Shown here piece by piece: positions 52,843-61,422 of a stretch of DNA of 64,000 nucleotides (position 1 is its first letter; the number at the start of each line of letters is the position of its first letter). A model generated the notes under the pieces. That model was not told where the DNA came from. It saw nothing but the letters and a program-made list of their open reading frames with translations, and did not search any database. Position numbers and translations under genes: made by a program. Origin of the DNA: Streptomyces canus (GTDB lineage Bacteria; Actinomycetota; Actinomycetes; Streptomycetales; Streptomycetaceae); NCBI RefSeq assembly GCF_041435015.1, contig NZ_CP107989.1, positions 1 to 64,000 on the forward strand. Direction: 5' to 3'.

Positions 52843-53298
52843 GTGAACGCCAGCGATATCCAGAGGCGTCGCGAAGAGATTGCTGTCAACTACTTCCGTA
52901 TGGTGGACGCTGGCAATCCTGCGGTCATCGACATCTTCACTGAAGATGCTCGTATGTTCTACCCGAAGTTCGGCATCGCGCACGGGAAGGCACAGATCGG
53001 AGCTTTCGCTCAGGGTCTTGGACGGGGAATCGCGTCGCTGGAGCACGAGATCGAGAGCTTCACCGTGTTGTCGTCCGGGAACTACGTGATCGTCGAGGGC
53101 GCGGAAAAGGGAACAACGACGTCAGGCGCGGACTTCCCTGACAACATTTCCTCCTTCGGGTTGTTCTGCAATGTGTTCGAGTTCGAGGGTGAACTCATCA
53201 AGAGAATCCACATCTACGTGGACCCGGACTTCGCCAACACGCACGCCGAAGGTGTGGCTTGGGGTAAGTCGGTCCGGGACAGCATCGCCAGCCTGTAG
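52843..53298 (+). CDS. SnoaL-like / NTF2-fold protein
   Basis: 151 residues: RRREEIAVNYFRMVDAGNPA, then IDIFTEDARMFYPKFGIAHG and a C-terminal VFEFEGELIKRIHIYVDPDF. This is the SnoaL-like polyketide-cyclase/isomerase fold with a hydrophobic pocket. GTG 52843 has AGGAGG five bases upstream. Probably co-transcribed with the SDR 55 bases upstream; substrate unknown. Confidence 0.85.
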   Translation: MNASDIQRRREEIAVNYFRMVDAGNPAVIDIFTEDARMFYPKFGIAHGKAQIGAFAQGLGRGIASLEHEIESFTVLSSGNYVIVEGAEKGTTTSGADFPDNISSFGLFCNVFEFEGELIKRIHIYVDPDFANTHAEGVAWGKSVRDSIASL

Positions 53299-53302
53299 TC
53301 GT

Positions 53303-53435
53303 GCGGGCGCGGGTGGCCTTGAAGACGGTGACGACCACGGGGTCGCCACCGTCGTCGTTCAGGCCGAGGAAGCCCAGGTCGGCCAGGGCGCCGAGGCTGG
53401 CAGTGCGCAGGTGGGCCAGGATCCGACCTGGGATG
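53303..53435 (-). pseudogene. Transposase relic
   Basis: The minus strand reads LAHLRTASLGALADLGFLGL and NDDGGDPVVVTVFKATRART, resembling the conserved middle of DDE transposases common in Streptomyces (ADLGF-GLD...DPVV-T-KATR). Only about 45 codons remain. Confidence 0.5.
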
Positions 53436-53524
53436 GCTGCTCATCGAGTCCTTGCTGCCGGTGCCGGCCTGCCAGACCCCCCCGCGGCGGCAGGCCAGAG
53501 ACCCACCCGCGGCGCGAGATCGTG

Positions 53525-53640
53525 CGCTAGCTCGTCGACACCGGCTGTAAACGGTCCGCCCTGCCGAGCGACTACCCGCCCTTCCAGACAGTCTTCGGCT
53601 TCTTCAGCCACTGAACCGCCGCAGGGGTCTTCAACCGCAT
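53525..53640 (+). pseudogene. IS5-family transposase fragment
   Basis: Reads LVDTGCKRSALPSDYPPFQT and VFGFFSH, the GC-W-x-LP-D-PP-x-TV-x-x-F signature of IS5 DUF4096 regions, then stops. Remaining codons are lost. Confidence 0.5.
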
Positions 53641-53689
53641 CCTCGACCAGCCGCGGTGCCGAATCCGCCGGACGACGCTGAGGGCGGCA

Positions 53690-53840
53690 CCTCCACCCCC
53701 ATGCTGCTGGCCCGCTACCGCCACGCCTCCGTCCGCTCCCTGGAACGCTACGCCCGCCCCAGCGTCGACGCAGTCGCCCGACACGTCGCCGAACGCGACC
53801 CTGCCGCCCGCCGGAAGCGCTGGCGCCTCCAAGATCAACT
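53690..53840 (+). pseudogene. Tyrosine recombinase C-terminal fragment
   Basis: Reads TPMLLARYRHASVRSLERYA and RPSVDAVARHVAERDPAARR, matching integrase C-termini where the catalytic Tyr is in LERYARP. No upstream catalytic residues are present. Confidence 0.5.
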
Positions 53841-54057
53841 ACTGGCGGCTTCTGGGTCCACCTCGGTGATCCCCCTTGAGCGGCGACGGCAGGAACGCCT
53901 GACGAGCCGTTCGGGCGCTGTCGCGAGGCGAGGATCGAGCCGAACGTAGGCAACCATCCCGACGGTCCTCACCAAGGTCTGGGGCGCCACGACCGCCGCG
54001 GCCGCAGCCATGCCGTCCGACATAGGTCGACGCCTCGCCGAACCGCTGGCGTATCGC

Positions 54058-54621
54058 TTAGCGGGGCCTGAGTCCGTCGACGACGACGTCCAGCATGCGG
54101 TTCAGCTGGGGGCGCTGCTCGGGTGCGCCGGCCACGGAGAGCAAACCGGCGAGGATGCCGCCTACCTCGACCGGGTCGATGTCGCTGCGCAGTTCTCCTG
54201 CTGTGGCGCCGGCCTCGAGCACCATCGCCAGGACCTGCTGTACCTCGTCGCAGACGGGTCCGGTGCCGAAGCGGCCGGAAGCGCTCATGGCGACCAGGGC
54301 CTCGCAGATGCCGCGTCGTTCACCGGCCCAGTCGGCGAATCGGAGCATCCACGCGTGGAGGGCCTGCGCGGGCGGCTTGGCAGCCAGCAGGGTGCGCGCA
54401 TCTTCGCGCAAGGGCCGGATCTGGTCCCGGTAGACCTCTTCGACCAGATCCTCACGGGTGGGGAAGTGCCGGTACAGGGTGGCGTTCCCCACGCCCGCGC
54501 GTTTGGCGATCGCGTCCAGCGAGATCGCGCGTCCGGACGCGAAGGCTTCGGCGGCCGTGGCGATCAGCTGCTCGCGGTTGCGCTGCGCGTCGGCGCGCAG
54601 GGTGCTGCGTGGAGGGGTCAT
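54058..54621 (-). CDS. TetR/AcrR-family regulator
   Basis: 187 residues: MTPPRSTLRADAQRNREQLI, helix-turn-helix ISLDAIAKRAGVGNATLYRH near residues 35-55. Typical SACE-type regulator lengths. The open frame extends far upstream, but the start at 54621 matches the family. Divergent from an SDR gene with palindromic sites in the shared promoter. Confidence 0.88.
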   Translation of the reverse strand: MTPPRSTLRADAQRNREQLIATAAEAFASGRAISLDAIAKRAGVGNATLYRHFPTREDLVEEVYRDQIRPLREDARTLLAAKPPAQALHAWMLRFADWAGERRGICEALVAMSASGRFGTGPVCDEVQQVLAMVLEAGATAGELRSDIDPVEVGGILAGLLSVAGAPEQRPQLNRMLDVVVDGLRPR

Positions 54622-54664
54622 GACCTTCGCGATCGTGAGTGTCGGATGAGGCTCGGGAACGATT

Positions 54665-54714
54665 CGGGGATGTCCCCGGTTCAGTGTACGCTGAGACAAC
54701 CGGGGAGGTCCCCG
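54665..54714. promoter_or_regulatory. Paired palindromic operators for the TetR gene
   Basis: Two near-identical boxes GGGGATGTCCCC (54666) and GGGGAGGTCCCC (54702) form, with flanks, a larger inverted repeat of 17-bp arms (two mismatches). They lie between divergent TetR and SDR genes. Confidence 0.75.
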
Positions 54715-54759
54715 ATTACGGGTGGTCTCACCCATCCCTTCAGCGACGAAAGGTTTGCC

Positions 54760-55485
54760 ATGCCTACAGCTCTCATCACCGGGGGGACGACCGGGATCGG
54801 CAGAGCGACGGCCGAGCTGCTGCACTCCCGCGGCTACCAGGTCGCGGTCACCGGACAGAATCCCGACTCCCTCGCGCGGGCGCAGTCCGAACTCCCCAGC
54901 GACGTGCTCGTCGTCCGATCCGACGGGCGCGTGCTCTCCGACACCGACGCCCTGATGTCGGCGGTGTCGGCGCGGTTCGGATCGCTGGACCTGCTCTTCC
55001 TCAACGCCGGGATCTTCCGTCCGGCACCGGTTGCCGAGGTGACGGAGGAATCGTTCGACGAGCACGCCGACCTCAACTTCAAGGGCCAGTACTTCACCCT
55101 CCAAAAGGCCCTTCCCCTCATGAACGACGGCGGCTCGATCGTGCTGACCGTCGGCATCGGATCCCGTCGCGGCACCCCTGGCGCCACGGTGGGGGCGGCG
55201 ACACGCGGCGCGCTGCTGGCCATGCTGCCCTCGCTCGCGCTCGAACTGGCCCCGCGCAGGATTCGCGTCAACGCCGTGAGCCCCGGGGCCACCGACACCC
55301 CGCTGCTCAACAAGCTGGGGGTGCCCGAGAGCGGCCGGGACGCCATGCGCTCGAAGATCCCCTTCGAGCGCTTCGGATCCAGCCAGGAGGTCGCGGAAGC
55401 AGTCGCCTTCCTCGCCTCGGACGCCGCCGGCTACATCACCGGCCAGGACATCACCGTGGCCGGCGGCTACGGGCTCGGCGCCTGA
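54760..55485 (+). CDS. SDR-family protein lacking the catalytic Tyr/Lys
   Basis: 241 residues with intact cofactor motif ALITGGTTGIGRATAELLHS and SDR ending TVAGGYGLGA. Where sister proteins have Tyr-x3-Lys (IYGASKAAV, VYAAGKAAL), this one reads PGATVGAATRGALLAM: Tyr is missing and Lys is Arg. Normal SDR catalysis is doubtful; NAD(P)H sensing or a chaperone role is possible. GAAAGG lies upstream of the ATG. First gene of a unit with the aldo-keto reductase. Confidence 0.82.
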   Translation: MPTALITGGTTGIGRATAELLHSRGYQVAVTGQNPDSLARAQSELPSDVLVVRSDGRVLSDTDALMSAVSARFGSLDLLFLNAGIFRPAPVAEVTEESFDEHADLNFKGQYFTLQKALPLMNDGGSIVLTVGIGSRRGTPGATVGAATRGALLAMLPSLALELAPRRIRVNAVSPGATDTPLLNKLGVPESGRDAMRSKIPFERFGSSQEVAEAVAFLASDAAGYITGQDITVAGGYGLGA

Positions 55486-55554
55486 AACCCGGGCGAGCCG
55501 ACCACCGATCCGTACCTCTCGAACGCCACGAACCACACCTCACAGGAGAACACG

Positions 55555-56625
55555 ATGGCACTCACTCTCGACACCTACCGGCTGCTGGGCCGTTCCGGAC
55601 TCCGGGTCTCACCGCTGGCGCTGGGCACGGCCACCTTCGGCACCGAGTGGGGCTGGGGCGCCGAGCGCGACGAGGCGCGCAAGCTCTTCGACCGCTACAC
55701 CGAGCTCGGCGGCAACTTCTTCGACACCGCCAGCACCTACACCAACGGCAGCTCCGAGCGGCTGCTCGGCGAATTCGCCCGCACCAACCGCGACAAGATG
55801 GTGCTGGCGACGAAGTACTCGACGCTGCGTCAGCCCGGTGACCCGAATTCCGGGGGTACCCACCGCAAGAGCATGCTGGCGTCGGTGGAAGCCAGTCTGC
55901 GGCAGCTGAACACCGACTACATCGATCTGCTCTACGTGAACGTATGGGACTTCAGGACGCCGGTGGAGGAGATCCTGCGGGGCCTGGACGACCTGGTGAG
56001 GCAGGGCAAGGTGCTGTACGTGGCGATCTCCAGCGCCCCGGCCTGGCAGGTGTCGCGCATGCAGGCGATCGCCGACCTGCGCGGCTGGTCGCCACTGGTC
56101 GCACTGGAGACCGAGTACAGCCTGATCGCGCGCACCGCGGAGCGTGACCTGATCCCGATGGCACGCGAGATGGGACTCGGAGTGGTCCCCTTCTCCCCGC
56201 TGGGCGGCGGGGTGCTCACCGGCAAGTACAGCCGGGAGGACCAGAACCCGGCGGGCCCGATCGCCGGCGAGACCGCCGGCAACCGCAAAAGCCTCAACGC
56301 CGCCCTGGGATGGGTCACCGACCGCAATCTCGCCATCGCCGATGCGGTGAAGGAGGTGGCCTCGGAGCTGGGCCACACACCCGCCCAGGTCGCACTGGCC
56401 TGGACCCTGAACGCCCCGGGCGTGACGGCACCCATCATCGGCGCCCGCACCATCGCGCAACTGGAGGACAACCTGGGCGCCCTGCAGGTCGACCTCGCTC
56501 CTTCCCAGCTGGCCCGCCTCGACGAGGTCAGCGCCATCGACCTCGGCAATCCGCACGACCTGCTCGCCAGCGATCACATCCGCACGGTCACCACAGGCGA
56601 CATGAAGATCGAAACCCTCGGCTGA
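55555..56625 (+). CDS. Aldo-keto reductase with Asn for catalytic His
   Basis: 356 residues. (beta/alpha)8 AKR with Asp and Tyr in NFFDTASTYTNGSSERLLGE and Lys in VLATKYSTL. The usual active-site His segment (LY-x-H-x-WD) reads LLYVNVWDFRTP, so residue 129 is Asn. Cofactor region VTAPIIGARTIAQLEDNLGA is normal. GGAGAA precedes the ATG. Activity may be lowered or redirected, as in AKRs with other substitutions at this place. Operon with the SDRs. Confidence 0.88.
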   Translation: MALTLDTYRLLGRSGLRVSPLALGTATFGTEWGWGAERDEARKLFDRYTELGGNFFDTASTYTNGSSERLLGEFARTNRDKMVLATKYSTLRQPGDPNSGGTHRKSMLASVEASLRQLNTDYIDLLYVNVWDFRTPVEEILRGLDDLVRQGKVLYVAISSAPAWQVSRMQAIADLRGWSPLVALETEYSLIARTAERDLIPMAREMGLGVVPFSPLGGGVLTGKYSREDQNPAGPIAGETAGNRKSLNAALGWVTDRNLAIADAVKEVASELGHTPAQVALAWTLNAPGVTAPIIGARTIAQLEDNLGALQVDLAPSQLARLDEVSAIDLGNPHDLLASDHIRTVTTGDMKIETLG

Positions 56626-56694
56626 TTCGCTTCATAAACAGCGACATCCAGATATATCGACATGTTTTTGATGATGGAGCGGAGCAATCTCGGT

Positions 56695-57441
56695 ATGGGT
56701 AAGTACAGCGACAAGAATGTGGTGATCACGGGTGGCAGCAGCGGCATGGGGCTCGCGCTGGCGGAGCTGCTGGTGCAAGGCGGAGCCCGCGTGGTGATCA
56801 CCGGCCGTTCTCCGGCCAAGCTCGACGCGGCACGCGAGCGGCTCGGCGAGAATGCCGTGGCCGTCCGGGCGGATGTGGCCTCACTGTCCGACCTGGATAT
56901 GCTCGCCGGCCGTGTAAAGAGCGACCTCGGCTCGATCGAGGCTTTGCTCGTCAACGCGGGCATCTCACCTCTCACGCCCCTCGAGTCGACGACCGAGGAC
57001 GTGTACGACGAGCTGTTCGCGATCAACGTCAAGGGCGCCTTCTTCACTGTGCAGAAGCTCGCTCCGCTGCTGAGCGCGAACGCCGGCATCGTCCTCACCA
57101 CCTCGATCGCGAACGTCATCGGCATGGTGGACACCAGCGTCTATGCGGCCGGCAAGGCGGCGCTGCGCTCGATGGCCCGCTCCTTCTCCCGCGAGCTGCT
57201 TCCGCGGGGAATCCGTGTCAATGCGATCAGCCCGGGTCCCATCGACTCGGGGATTCTGGAAACGATGAACTTGTCCAAAGAGGCCGCTGACCAGTTCAGG
57301 GCGGAGCGGACCGCGAGCAACCCCATGAAGCGCTACGGCACCGTCGAAGAGTTCGCCAAGGCGGCCGCATTCCTCGCCTTCGATGCCACGTACACCACCG
57401 GCATCGAGCTGGCCGTGGACGGCGGCGAAACCCAGCTCTGA
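56695..57441 (+). CDS. Short-chain dehydrogenase/reductase
   Basis: 248 residues. VVITGGSSGMGLALAELLVQ, LLVNAGISP, Ser in VLTTSIANVIG and Tyr-x3-Lys in SVYAAGKAALR are all intact. Ends ELAVDGGETQL. The start at 56695 has GGAG-type purines upstream; ATG 56662 is possible. The upstream gap of about 70 bases has an AT-rich patch (ccagatatatcgac) that may contain its own promoter. Confidence 0.9.
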   Translation: MGKYSDKNVVITGGSSGMGLALAELLVQGGARVVITGRSPAKLDAARERLGENAVAVRADVASLSDLDMLAGRVKSDLGSIEALLVNAGISPLTPLESTTEDVYDELFAINVKGAFFTVQKLAPLLSANAGIVLTTSIANVIGMVDTSVYAAGKAALRSMARSFSRELLPRGIRVNAISPGPIDSGILETMNLSKEAADQFRAERTASNPMKRYGTVEEFAKAAAFLAFDATYTTGIELAVDGGETQL

Positions 57442-57499
57442 GCTCGTCTGCCGTCCCGCCACGGGCGTAAGGCCCGCTACCCGGCGGTTTCAGGGGGCG

Positions 57500-57846
57500 C
57501 TGCAACACGTGGCCGTGTCGATCAGGCCGCGAGCAGTTCGGCGGGAAGCTGCACATGGTGCACCGCGGCGCGGGCAGCGACAATTCCGTGCGGCACACCA
57601 CCTTCAACGGCACCTCCTGAAGCCGGGACGAGAGGTTCCGACGGAACGGTGCCGGTTCTTCCAGGCCGTGAGCACCGGCTCGATCAACGCCCATTGCTCG
57701 TCCGTCAAGTCGCTCTGGTACGGCTTGCGTTCACTCACCCCACCGATCCCAGCAGGCCACCGGCATCGGACCGGCACGTTCCGCCTCCGTCCATACCATC
57801 AGGCGACACCAGAACGACCCATATGCTCACGAACCGCCCACTGAGC
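57500..57846 (-). mobile_element. IS5-family relic with one end
   Basis: The outer end is 57826-57846. Inward on the minus strand comes VSERKPYQSDLTDEQWALIE and PVLTAWKNRHRSVSE, the IS112/IS5-type transposase N-terminus, then a frame loss and deletion. No catalytic domain remains. Confidence 0.75.
57826..57846. repeat. 21-bp IS-end copy, right
   Basis: Direct repeat of 51355-51375. The two copies bracket the 6.5-kb redox island. Confidence 0.75.
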
Positions 57847-58404
57847 ACGACCTGCAAGCCGATGACCACCACCCCACACCCCCGCTGGGGCAGCGAACTC
57901 GCCGCTGTCCCCCGGAGTCGCGGAGAAGTTGCACGGCCTCCCAGGCAGCAGTCGTACGAGATCAGATAGCGGCTGCTTCTCCGGTCATGATCAGAGCTGG
58001 ACAGGGACAGCAACGGCGGTGACGGTGCCCGGCTCGTGGCCCGGGACCACGATTGACAGTCGAGGCGAACAGAGGCCAGCCGATGGAACCGGCCTCCACC
58101 GCCCGCCCGTCTGGCATCAGCCGCCCTCCTCGCCGGCTGGGTTCGCGGGCCGGTGGCCCAGAGGGCGATCGCCGAGAACGCCTGGCCCAGTCCCGGGCCA
58201 ATACAGAACAAACCGCCGTGGCCTGAACAGAGTCGAGTAGCCTGCCGTTATCGCCCCGGCCCACCCTGTGGCAAGTCCGCGTCACTCGAAGGAGTTGAGC
58301 GCTCTGCCGCTGCTGAACGCTCAGCACCGGGCTCACGTATTGTCACGTGCCTGCCGCATGGCCGGGCGTAGCTGCTGGCGGAATCGGGGAGGGGCGGTGC
58401 CGAG
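57847..58404. other. Gene-free stretch before the WhiB gene
   Basis: No frame of convincing codon use or domain content in about 560 bases. The WhiB promoter should lie near its right end, but no motif is clear. Confidence 0.5.
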
Positions 58405-58740
58405 GTGATAACGGATACCGACTGGGGCGACCGCGGGCTGTGCAAGAGCGCCGACCCGGAGGAACTGTTCGTTGAGGGAGCTGCGCAAAACCGGGCCAAG
58501 GTCGTGTGTACCGGCTGCCCTGTGCGCACCGAATGCCTGTCCTACGCGCTGGATCAGCGCATCGAGCACGGCGTCTGGGGCGGGATGACCGAACGCGAGC
58601 GGCGGGCGCTCCTTCGCCGCCGACCGACCGTGACGTCGTGGTGGCGCCTCCTGCACACCGCCCGCGTGGAGCATGAGCAGCAGGCCTCTGTCGCCGTCCC
58701 GGCCGAGGACAGCAGTCAGGTCTTGCACGAGGCCTGCTGA
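58405..58740 (+). CDS. WhiB-family [4Fe-4S] regulator
   Basis: 111 residues with the four cysteines GLCKS, VVCTGCPVRTEC and the GVWGGM turn, then a basic tail (TERERRALLRRRP). WhiB-like proteins bind sigma factor region 4 and act in development, redox or antibiotic responses. GTG 58405 has GGGGAGGGG upstream. Paralogue identity cannot be fixed from sequence alone. Confidence 0.93.
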   Translation: MITDTDWGDRGLCKSADPEELFVEGAAQNRAKVVCTGCPVRTECLSYALDQRIEHGVWGGMTERERRALLRRRPTVTSWWRLLHTARVEHEQQASVAVPAEDSSQVLHEAC

Positions 58741-59346
58741 CCGCGCGGGTTGGCACCATACGAAGAAGAGCACCGCAGGGAGCGCCGCTGCGCGAAGCGG
58801 ACTGCGCCCTGGACGCGGCAGAGCACCGGGGCACCCGGCTGCGCCGCATCGCCGCCCGGCCGAGCCGGGGCCGCGCCCCCGTCGATGTGCTCGATCCGGC
58901 AGTGCCCCAGCAAGATCGTCGGCGGCACGAGGAATTACCTGCTGTGGCACTTCAATGCCCTACGCGAGTTCTACCTTGCTGCATCCCAACGCCGTCTTCT
59001 CCTCGTGCTCTGGTGGGACTGACCCGGGATCTCATCGACGGCTCAGGACCCGGTACCCGGGGAATTACGCGACGTTCCGGCTGGAGACCTGCGCGAACGT
59101 CCACATGATCACCGGCACGAGCGGCACCTGGTTGTGTGGGCATGTATTCGGGCTCGGAGAGGCGGCCAGCCCGACGCCGCAGCGCAACCGCAGTCGGCCG
59201 ACTCCTCTCCGGCCGCCCGCTGAGTGCCTGTTCGACGCTCGTGAACTGATGACGCTGTCACGGAGTAATGCGTGTTGGGCAACATGCGATGAGTTCTGTC
59301 GCCTCAAGCTGTCTGTAGAAGGGACGCGAATAGCCCGACTCGAAAG
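58741..59346. other. No supportable gene
   Basis: Open frames here (for example 58750-59022) are rich in Arg/Pro/Ala, lack ribosome binding sites and show no domain. Confidence 0.5.
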
Positions 59347-59706
59347 ATGGTGGCGTTCATGGATACCGCCCGCGTATTGATGGTTGCCCCCGTGCGAAGC
59401 GTTGAGGAGGCGGTGGTCTGGTACGAACGGTTGCTGGGACGCCCGGCGAACACCCGGCCGATGCCGTCACTGGCAGACTGGCATCTCACCCCGAGCGGCT
59501 GGCTCCAGGTCTTCGAGGACGCCGAGCGTGCTGGTTCAGCACTTCTCAATCTGGAGGTGCCCGATCGGGACAAGGCTTTGGCTCAACTCAAGCAACGCGG
59601 TTTGAATACGGAGCCGGTGCAGACAGGTGGAACACGCACCCGGTTTGCTGCCCTGCACGACCCGGACGGCAACCGGATCCCGCTCCTGGAGAATCCGGTG
59701 GCCTGA
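59347..59706 (+). CDS. VOC-superfamily (glyoxalase/bleomycin-resistance-like) protein
   Basis: 119 residues with one beta-alpha-beta3 pattern: VRSVEEAVVWYERLLGRPAN, SGWLQVFEDAERAGSALLNL, and FAALHDPDGNRIPLLENP. The DPDGN turn is typical. No clear pair of metal-binding residues can be assigned, so it may be a binding protein rather than an enzyme. Start may be 59347 or 59359. Confidence 0.85.
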   Translation: MVAFMDTARVLMVAPVRSVEEAVVWYERLLGRPANTRPMPSLADWHLTPSGWLQVFEDAERAGSALLNLEVPDRDKALAQLKQRGLNTEPVQTGGTRTRFAALHDPDGNRIPLLENPVA

Positions 59707-59790
59707 CCCAACCCGTGGCGCAACCGAGGAGGTGGCTGCGGCTGCTGTGCCGGAAGTTGGCCGCTCGGCCACTACAGCTAGGCGGCAGGA

Positions 59791-59812
59791 GGCGGCTGCC
59801 CATGCAGCCGCC
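59791..59812. terminator. Hairpin after the VOC gene
   Basis: Perfect 9-bp stem GGCGGCTGC/GCAGCCGCC with four-base loop about 85 bases after the stop. Probable terminator. Confidence 0.55.
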
Positions 59813-61422
59813 AGGCGCTGACGACCCCGTCCACTGACCAGAGATCAACCGGCCCACCGGTGTTGTGGTTCTGAAGGAGGAACTCTGCTTCCCCCTCGCC
59901 TCGACAGACGAAGATCCCCTCCACCTCGGGCGGCGGATGCCGGCGATTCCCGGTGCGACGGCCACCGGGTCCCATCCAGACCGTGCCGCGGAGGGCCGCT
60001 CGAGTCCTGCATCGTCCAGAGCACGAGCGGCTTCCGACCAGGAGGTGACGCCCGGGCAGTCTCCGGTGGACTGGTTGCTGACCTCGCCCACGCCCCACCG
60101 GTCTGCCTCGCGCACGGCCCCAGATCCCCAAGGAGCGCCCAAAGCATGGCGTCTCAGAACGGTTGACGACCGCGCTGTGGCCGGGACCGGCATGGGTGCG
60201 CAGGCGGGCGAGGACCTCGGTGCCGCGGTTGGTGTGGATGCATCTGCGGGGCCAGGCACTGGGCACGGTCGAGCGGACACACAGCCGTCCACCTCGAAAG
60301 AGTTGACCGCTCTCGCCTGTTCTCCTGAGCGAGCCCCCTTTGCGAGAGCCTGGCTCTGTTTCGACCCGAGCCTGCACCCGCTTGCCCACACTGCGAAACG
60401 GTCAGCGGTGATCACGCGCGGTGCTGTGGAGGTGTTCCAGGGCGTCGAGCCTCGCACCGCCCTCCCATAGCAATGGACGCGCCGGCCGAACTCAGCGCGG
60501 TACTGAGCGCTTTCCTCGCCCGTTAGGGCGCGTACGGGCGAGGACGTACTCACCGCCCCGGACATGCCGATGAGCGAGCGTCAAGCCGCGATGAGTCGGA
60601 TTCATTTGGCACCTCCGTCGCCCATTACGTAAACGGTCGCCGTCTGGACGCCGATCGGTCCACCGCGGCGAAGATCTTGGAACAGACACATCTGTTGCCC
60701 TTGACGTCAATCGTGGCCGAGCGCTGTCATTGGTAACGGAACGACCGGAGTGCTGCGGGGGTCGAACCCGGTTCACGTTGTCGGCCGACGCCTGACCGGC
60801 CGGACCGGCACCACTGATGAGTCAGACGTATCCAGGGCCACTAGCTCGTCCAGCTCCGGCCGGCGGGCGCCACAACGTAGTGGAGTAGCTGATGGCAGCC
60901 GACGGCTGTGTTCGGTGTGGCGGAACGGCGTCGGGGCCGCGGGCGCGTCGTGTCGCCGGCGGCAGCCCTTCCTGCGGCCACCGGGTCACCCCGTGAACAC
61001 ACCGCCCGCAGCCGGAGACCGGACTGCGGCGCGCACCGCCACACAACGCCGTGGCCGAACAGCGGCCACGCTGCCCGTCGTCCTCCCTGACGACGTCGTG
61101 GGCGGCCGGGTCGCCGCGCGCACCCCGCACCTCGACCTGGGCACCCACCCACCGCTGTACCGCACACCCTTCGACATGCAGCCGCAGGCACCACCGGCTG
61201 TGCTCGGAGAACAACGAAGCCTCCCGCGCCGGAGGCTGCCCCGGCAGAACCGGATCGTGGTGGCGAGCCGGAACTCGTTCACCGACCGGTAGCCGTGCGA
61301 CGTCCCGCACTGCGACAACACCTCATCCACCTCGGGCGCGCACCTCGGCCGGGTCGCACCGCGCACAGCACGAAGCAGGCAGTGCGGTCTCCCCCCACCC
61401 CGTCAACGAAGGAGCTCGCGTC
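59813..61422. other. Long stretch without a supportable gene
   Basis: About 1.6 kb. Several frames are open on both strands but none shows actinobacterial codon bias, a ribosome binding site or a family motif. It may be decayed sequence; I found no repeat or IS signature. Confidence 0.5.

Noticed and set aside
54058..55536. A 492-codon minus-strand frame containing the TetR gene
   Set aside because: Only 54058-54621 has TetR similarity; the upstream part is antisense to the SDR gene.
57640..57660. Further GTTCC...GGAAC palindrome near the IS5 relic
   Set aside because: The half-sites are only three bases apart, not seven, and lie inside transposase-derived sequence.
59813..61422. Several 100-200 codon frames on both strands
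   Set aside because: Arg/Pro/Ser-rich products, no ribosome binding sites and no recognisable motif.
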